Source: Kudoa neothunni
Lineage: Eukaryota > Cnidaria
Direction of reading: 5' to 3'
DNA length: 64,000 bases
Assembly: GCA_964304625.1 (NCBI GenBank)
Contig: OZ199840.1
Coordinates: 9,858,001-9,922,000 of the forward strand
Position numbers and translations under genes: made by a program. Below, one piece after another: positions 57,401-64,000 of the stretch. The first letter of the stretch is position 1. The number at the start of each line of letters is the position of its first letter. The notes under the pieces were generated by a model. It did no database searches. It had not been told where the DNA came from and saw only the letters and a program-made list of their open reading frames with translations.

Positions 57401-58999
57401 TATCTATATTATCTATAGTGCTCAGTAGGTTGTGGACCTAATTTGTGAATCTGTTACCTAAGCGCTTTCCTGTAAAATTGCAATCGGATCCCGATTATAA
57501 TCTCAACTTAATTTTCGTTATTGTCGAGGTTTAATTAGGCACACTTTTGATAGCGGTTAATTGCAGATTGAAAATTTACGATATCGTACGAATTGGTTCT
57601 CAATAAAACGAATTCGTCATTTTTATGCTATAGGTTGATCTTGTAATTCTCACAGCTGGGACTATTGTATTTTAGATCCATTTCACACACTACACAACCA
57701 CAACTAATGATCTATGAGTAACTTTACACATAACCTACTACTCATTTTAGTACTTTGGGTTAGCAACGGTACTAATCCATATTAATGAATAATCCAGTCA
57801 TTAATATTTATTTCTTTTGAATGAGATTTAACGAATTAAGGATAGTCATTTGTAATTATATTGCTTTGTTTAATTGAATTTTTTCTAAACACAAAGGATA
57901 ACCTACTGTTCTCATGTGTTGTGCTATCAATTGCAATAATTTTGAGTAATATTCATCACAATTGCGTAAACATAAATCTTAATCTCCTATTTAATACCAC
58001 AATAGTAATGACAATCATGTAATTTTACGAACACACATAGTATATTAGATTGTGAATGTAATTTCTAAGTGGAATATTTTGGAGAAATTGATTGTCATAA
58101 TAGAACATTTTGAATTACTAACTTAAAATTCCCTCGATAAAAATAGATAACGAACACAATCTTTTCGATAATCACATAATCAATATGTTATATTGGGGCA
58201 TGAAATGAAGGAAATATTTCACTGATGCACGTATTAAGGAGGTGGTGTTGTCAATTCAATGCAGTCGGTCGTAAAAATCGTCTGCAGCTAAAATATCTAA
58301 TTTGGCCATTAATCTCTTTATTATCTCAAAACAATGAATTGAAACCGCTATTCTTTTCAATTATTTTGTTTCCAAGTAAATTAATTATCACCTTACTGTA
58401 GTTTGAACAATTAATTAAATAGATTAATTGAAATGACTTCTCCAAACTTTTTCAATTTAACAGCTATAAATTCAATATAATATGCTTTATTTTTGTCTTA
58501 CGCAACATTAACACCAGTGTACAGGTTCGTGACTAATTGCATTGCCGAATAATGTGCGCGAGAACTAAACGAACTGGCAAAATAATTTTCTAAAAGTTAT
58601 CAAAATGAAAACTTTTATTTATTTTGATGAATCTATACAGCAGCTTGATTCAACGAAAAATATCACATTCTTTATTAAAACCTGTGTTAATTGCATATAA
58701 TATCGTTTTAGATTTAAATAAGGATATATTTACTAGGATTTCGACAAGAATGTTCAATTTAATTACAATCCGAACTAAAAAATTAAAAAGAAATTTTTCG
58801 ATTTATATATTTGCAATTCACAAAGGTAGTTTAGTTGCACATGGAAATTTTGTTTAAGATGTTTGTTTTATTTATTTTTGTTTTTGGAGAAAAAATGACC
58901 GTAACACCACACCTTGTTTCCGTTTGTATACGTATAACTAACTTCCAAATAAGCTAAACTATCACAACTGGATGTAGAAAAATATTCTTCCATCATATC
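57401..58999. other. Intergenic stretch with one possible small gene
   Basis: Mostly empty. At 58604-58857 plus, an ATG frame (MKTFIYFDESIQQLDSTKN) can be spliced across a 28-nt GT-AG piece into a basic frame ending LVAHGNFV, about 74 residues. The intron would be very short and I do not recognise the product, so I do not call it as a gene. Confidence 0.3.
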
Positions 59000-59146
59000 T
59001 CAAATTTCACTGCAATCTAAGTCATAATTCGTTAGAAGTTCATCGTATAATTCTTCCATATCTAACGGCGGGTGATGATCGTTATTACTCGAGCAAGTAC
59101 GGAGACATGAAGTTATATTTTTCTCTATATTTAATAGACTTATCAT
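59000..59146 (-). CDS. Possible 48-residue acidic small ORF
   Basis: ATG at 59146, stop at 59000-59002. The C-terminal half is strongly acidic and patterned (DMEELYDELLTNYDLDCSEI), resembling an amphipathic interaction or activation motif. No homologue recognised and no expression evidence; it may be an exon of something larger or chance. Confidence 0.25.
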   Translation of the reverse strand: MISLLNIEKNITSCLRTCSSNNDHHPPLDMEELYDELLTNYDLDCSEI

Positions 59147-59729
59147 GATAAATTAGAATGTGTTATTTTATAAAACTTTTTAAATATTTTATTGCGATAA
59201 AAGATGAGGTTTATTGGAAGCTATGCACAGCTTTGCTTAAGTAATTGATATAAAATTCAAAATAAATAAAAAATTATAATTAAAACATAAATATATAACA
59301 ATTTAAAAAAAATAATGATTGGACATCAAAAATGCTAGGGAGCTCAAGTATAGTATAACGACTCACAAATTATTGTTACGAAATAAGGTAATTAGTTGAG
59401 AGAAAATATTATCTCCTCCCACTAATATTTAAATAAATATTGTATTTAAATTAATTATATCTATTGGGAAATATTTGAGTTGATTAGTATTTCCTTGTTT
59501 TGTCCATTTTCAACAATTTAAATATAATCGTTAAAAAAGTGGTAAAAAGTTGAATTTTTGTAATAAAAAATTTTAATTTATCAACTTAATAAGCCAAAAT
59601 CTGAGAAAAATTCTAGATACTAAAACTACGATAAAGAGGAAATTAAGAAATGTTAAATGGGTTCGAGAATTCCAGATTTGACAAAATTATCACACAAATG
59701 AGATTCCAAATAGTACTAAACATAATTAG

Positions 59730-60539
59730 CTAAAATCTCACGCTCAAACAAAATACGATGGAATCTTTCCTAAAATTCACCACCTGACCATTAGCTAAAA
59801 CTACATCTCCAATATTCTTTGAACATTTCACCTAAATCTCGGTGTAATCACAAATCTCTCGGTATCTTTTGGGCTACCTCCATGAAATAAGAAAGTGGTG
59901 GGTCAAATATCTAATTGAATTGTCGTCAAAAAGATCAACGATAAAAAACCACTTTTGTCATGTCAATTCCAACAACTTTCGAATAGTCATCGATATTTTG
60001 AGTGTAATTTTTGTACCAATCATTCTTATTGGTATAGATGAAAGTTTGTACATTCAAATTTTCAATTACTTCCAAATTGGTGATGCTTTTCTCAATAGTA
60101 GGGGGTAACGTGGAAATGTAGGACCAGCGTATCTGCTTCAAATACATAAGTCTGTGATAGCTAAATCGGTCCTAATTAAGCTTAAAATTAAAAACAAATA
60201 ACCTACAGATAATTTAATAGGCAACGTTTATTGAATTCAATAGAAGAATGTCTAATTTGTATTCCTGGTAGAAAGGCCATATTGTCGTCAACTGACGCAG
60301 TTCTACGCATAATGTAATAAAAAATTGTTTGTTTCTTTGTATAATGGAAGTGTTACACTTCATTCATATTTTTTTGGTAAAGAGCGCCAATTTCATCAAC
60401 CACGCCACCAACTGCTGAATCCTACAACTAATTGGTTCAAATGTTCTGTAGACGAAACAACAACATTAAAATCGAGAAAATTATCATCTGAATATCGTTT
60501 CAATTCTTTTACTAATTGCAAACCATGTAGTCGAAACAT
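59730..60539 (-). CDS. GINS1: GINS complex subunit PSF1
   Basis: PSF1 is one of four subunits of GINS, part of the CMG replicative helicase. Exon 1 starts at ATG 60539 (MFRLHGLQLVKELKR). A 43-nt phase-0 intron leads to GGVVDEIGALYQKNMNE. A phase-2 intron then leads to LPGIQIRHSSIEFNKRCLL. The next exon holds YHRLMYLKQIRWSYISTLPP, TNKNDWYKNYTQNI and GIDMTKVVFY. The last exon reads KCSKNIGDVVLANGQVVNFR and stops at 59730. All blocks follow human PSF1 order (IKFRHCSL, RIRALRWEYGSVLP, EVRCLKDYG, DGTSVLLKKNS). The last splice is not resolved. The protein ends about 20 residues early compared with human PSF1, losing the end of the B domain. An NRF1-like motif lies just upstream. Confidence 0.9.
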
Positions 60540-60550
60540 GTCAGCATAAA

Positions 60551-60564
60551 TTGCGCTTGCGCCC
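60551..60564 (-). promoter_or_regulatory. NRF1-like motif upstream of GINS1
   Basis: GGGGCGCAAGCGCA on the minus strand, 12-25 nt before the GINS1 ATG. It is nearly identical to the motifs at 6871-6880 and 9998-10010. Confidence 0.5.
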
Positions 60565-60681
60565 CGCATTAATTTTTATTTCTTCACGTTCAAAAATGCG
60601 ATTTTAACATTTTACTACGTATTATTTCTATCTGTTTATAAAACAAATAAAATCTTAGTTACAAATATTGGATGCGCAAAT

Positions 60682-61016
60682 TTATATATATATATATATA
60701 TATATTCTTTATATATTCTTTATATATTCTTTATATATCCTTTATATATTCTTTATATATTCTTTATATATCCTTTATATATTCTTTATATATTCTTTAT
60801 ATATCCTTTATATATTCTTTATATATTCTTTATATATCCTTTATATATTCTTTATATATTCTTTATATATCCTTTATATATTCTTTATATATTCTTTATA
60901 TATCCTTTATATATTCTTTATATATTCTTTATATATCCTTTATATATCCTTTATATATCCTTTATATATCCTTTGTATATCCTTTATATATCCTTTATAT
61001 ATCCTTTATATATATA
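60682..61016. repeat. TATATATTCTTT / TATATATCCTTT minisatellite with higher-order pattern
   Basis: A (TA)n start is followed by a 12-bp tandem array. The units TATATATTCTTT and TATATATCCTTT alternate in a regular two-to-one order over much of the array, giving a 36-bp higher-order unit; the last part has only the CCTTT form. The long open frames in two plus-strand frames are a product of the repeat. Confidence 0.95.
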
Positions 61017-61499
61017 GGAGAAAACTTAAGTGTTCCAACAATATTTTGTGTTAATGCGAAAAGATAATATAATATTAGAGTCCAATATAGTTATGCATGT
61101 ATGTGATTAAAGTTTGTATTTTATCACTTAAGCTTAAGGATTCACGTTTTCAAAAAATAAGGCGGCAATGGTTGATATTAAATCAAACGATGAGTTTTTT
61201 TTGCTTATAAATAATAATGAAATTCTATTTAACTTCTTGTTTTCGAAAAAAAATCGTCCATGACCTTCCAAAACAATGTAGAAATTGTAGAGGTTGTGAC
61301 ACAATGTATACCTCTACAAGAAAGAGAAAGGAAACTAGCCAATTAATTTCTTCATTAAATAATGTTGAAAACATAGTTATATACATATGTAGAAAGTAAT
61401 TGAAATACAATAAGTTTATTTTATTTAAATAAGACAGATGTAAAACAAAAAAAACCTTTTTTACCGGAAATAATGAGGGAACACAACAAAAATTATCTA

Positions 61500-62330
61500 C
61501 CAAGAATACCTTAAAGATCTTGTATTATTGGTCTTTAAATAATACTATTGAATCAATCTCATCACTGGTTTCTGTCTCCAAAAAATCGAGTATAAATTGG
61601 TTTATTAAAATTCGAACAATTTCCTCAATCGACAAAAATTCGGCGGTGATGGATACATTATTGAAATTGATGTAAGTCTATTACATGGCAAAAGAAAAAA
61701 TAACAGGGGTCGTTACTTGAATGGAGATTCTTGGAAACATTCTACTACAAAGGAAATTTTTATCCCTGAGAATGAAGTGACAGTAATATGAAAAAAAGTT
61801 TAATTAATTTGTTATATCTTCTAGACGGATGGAAGTGGAAGTGGAAGTGAGTATCGCCCTGATTGTGGAGAGTTGTCTGACGAATATACATATATATATA
61901 TATATGTTATTTAACTATACGATAGTAAATTTTATAAGTTAGCTCTATGTTCGAATTCTGAAAAATATGGGAATAGGGTGGACGGTTCCTGGGTTTTTGG
62001 TCTTTGTTTGTGCTCAGTTGATCCTGATGGGAGAAGGACTCTAAAAGAGGTAAGGTATTTCAATGTTTAAAGAAGAAATCATGAAACTCTGATACCAATA
62101 ATTGAGAACGAGACTACAATCACATTCGAATCAACCATTCCCAAAGTTATTGTATTAATGGCAACAACATTCGAATACTATCGAATGTTGATGGGGTCGG
62201 CTCAAACTTAAGATCCTTAAAATAAAGAGAGGTGTGAGTCGACTAAATTTCGATAGTTACCTGCATGAAGAATGGTTCCGATCTATTATGGGTGGGAAAC
62301 TCAATTTATTTAACAACTATATGAATATTA
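61500..62330 (+). mobile_element. Merlin / IS1595 (ISXO2-like) transposase remnant
   Basis: Plus-strand fragments in order: SLNNTIESISSLVSVSKKSS (helix-turn-helix-like, near 61540-61600), GGDGYIIEIDVSLLHGKRKN (near 61650-61700), and VDGSWVFGLCLCSVDPDGRR (near 61980-62035). The series EID...GKRKxNRGR...VDGxWVFG is the signature of ISXO2-like DDE transposases, which in animals form the Merlin family. A frameshift and intron-like gaps separate the fragments. Ends were not found. The expected catalytic Asp of the first motif is present in EID. Confidence 0.65.
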
Positions 62331-64000
62331 TTAATAAATATTACCCAATTGAATAAACCGTCAGATTTTATGCGCAATAAAAGCATAATAAATGTCTAAA
62401 GTTGATTGGAATAATTTTCTCGATCTAGCATCATAAATATATGGGGATATTAATGACTTCGTATGTGACGTGAAAAATCAATTTTACCAAATAAGACCTT
62501 TATAAATGAATATACTATGATATAATGAGGGTGTTAAAATATAATTATAAAAGAATAAATAACATTCAAATCATAAAACTTTTAAAATATTGTAATAGAA
62601 TGCACAATTCTATAGGCTTTATGTTAACTGATTTAATCATGCCTAAGGTATATTTTTGAACGTTTTGTGAAAAAGATGTATTATCTTTAAAATGATTTTT
62701 AACTTTATGCATATACAAGAAACATTTGGAGTAGATAGGAAAAAAATTGCCACAAGATATAATAATTATTAGTTAAAATAAAATAATATGTTTAGCTCAT
62801 TTCGGAAAATGTAAAATATTATCTACTTTTTGGTAGAAAATTGTCTATAAAAAAAATTATAAACTAAAAAAAACCAAAATTCTTTCGTAAAATTCTTTAT
62901 AAACTTTGATTTTTCCATTTTAAATCTGTATATTGTGAAAATTTCCAAAATAAAATGATTCAATTTTCAATTTATTAAATCGGCAAATAAGTAGATTTCA
63001 CATATTTTGAAAATCATTTTCAATAATTAAATAGGATAACTTCACAAAAACATTAATTTAAATTGGTTAAAACGGGAAAACAATACCTAAAGTAGTATCA
63101 TAAATGAGATTAATACAACATACATAGGATTATGACAACGAATTTAGGAAAAATTAGAAACAACAACAAAAAATTTATTTATTTTTATATGCTGCAACTT
63201 TGTAAAGAGAATGAACTATATCTAGAAAAAATCATGACATCACGCAGAATTTGGGTGGCCGGTAAGTACACCATTACCCTCATATCATTATTTGACGAGG
63301 TTTTCAAAAGTTCATATAATTAGTATTTTGTGAAGCAATTTTAGGGAAGACCCCCACGCTTTCATTGGCGGAAATTCGTCATACCATTAAGTATATCCGT
63401 TGCAATAACCATTGCATTGGAAAAAACCCATGGTTGAATATTAAAAAAATCCAAGAATTAAACAATATTTTATGGTAGTATCGTATTTATAAAAAAAGAA
63501 ATTTATTCTATTTTCCCAAGAAAAGGCTCTGCAGAATTTCCGGATGAAAACGGAAGAGGACCAAGTTCTCAATTATTGACATTGCTTAAGTCGGATTAAG
63601 TCGGTTACGATTCTAATCTAAATCAAACGAAAGAAAATTAAAACTAATTAAAGAAGAAAACAGGAAAGTCGCAAATAATGTAATAAGTTGCAAAATGAAT
63701 TCTGGGATTCTCACTCTGGATTTTTAATTATACATTTTACCGTTCCTAAGTTTAACTTTACATCGTAACTATATTTAATAATTAACTTTACCAAACATAT
63801 GTTGAGACACAGTATTCACAACAACCATTACAGTGATCCTATCCACAGTATGGTAAAGAGGATTAAAGTTCGTGATTCAATCAACAATTTTAAAACGTAA
63901 CTTCTCCCATATGGATAGAATTTTCTCAAACTTAATAGTAAAAGATTGTTTTCTATTAAAACATTAACAAATATTTGGCATCAATTAAAGACAAACCCTG
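62331..64000. other. AT-rich right end
   Basis: A plus ORF at 63132 (MTTNLGKIRNNNKK) ends at a good donor (GGTAAGT, about 63260) and could be a first exon, but no downstream partner was found. Otherwise nothing supported. Confidence 0.4.

Noticed and set aside
60668..61067. Two overlapping 130-codon plus ORFs of I/Y/L/F repeats
   Set aside because: Both are translations of the 12-bp minisatellite in different frames.

Overview
Organism. The window is AT-rich nuclear DNA of a small-genome animal. Recognisable genes include a homeodomain factor, a serpin, U6 snRNA, mitochondrial ATP synthase beta, and ACTR8, MSH4, GINS1 and MARS homologues. Most resolved introns are only about 32-75 nt and are GT-AG. 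This would fit a reduced parasitic metazoan, for example a myxozoan cnidarian or a mesozoan, but the sequence alone does not settle it. All names rest on motif recognition by eye; no database search was run.

Layout. 1-3.6 kb: the 5' end of a secreted/membrane Fn3-like protein (minus) and a probable multi-pass membrane protein (plus). 3.7-6.9 kb: ACTR8 (minus). 7.9-8.45 kb: an 8/16-bp minisatellite. 9.3-11.9 kb: a mitochondrial membrane protein and ATP synthase beta, divergently arranged. 15.3-20.1 kb: ARL2 (plus), tail to tail with an MSH4 homologue (minus) that lacks its ATPase domain. 22.2-23.7 kb: a homeodomain gene. 24.2-24.3 kb: U6. 25.7-27.3 kb: a decayed hAT transposon. 28.4-29.8 kb: a type I membrane protein with a tail tyrosine motif. 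31.3-32.4 kb: a serpin. 34.0-38.8 kb: MARS, split by a 2-kb intron that carries an 876-bp TTA-type microsatellite. 39.1-40.4 kb: an unrecognised intron-dense gene. 41.3-45.0 kb: a GC-rich island, a second hAT copy with a nested MITE, and a pogo-like deletion derivative. 46.5-53.4 kb: a very large receptor-like gene. 54.1-55.9 kb: pogo-like and piggyBac-like non-autonomous elements. 56.5-57.4 kb: 6-phosphogluconolactonase. 59.7-60.5 kb: GINS1. 61.5-62.3 kb: a Merlin/IS1595-like transposase remnant.

Most notable. The 46.5-53.4 kb gene encodes a signal peptide, about 16 Fn3-like domains with a recurring four-cysteine pattern, a C-terminal transmembrane helix and a very short tail. Nearly every domain sits on its own exon bounded by phase-1 introns. 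A second member of the family starts at the left edge. This looks like a lineage-specific adhesion or recognition receptor family.

Caveat. Several otherwise conserved genes (serpin, MARS, ARL2, the Fn3 receptor, the 2.5-kb membrane protein) are each out of frame by one base at one place, often in a homopolymer. Assembly error explains this more simply than gene decay.
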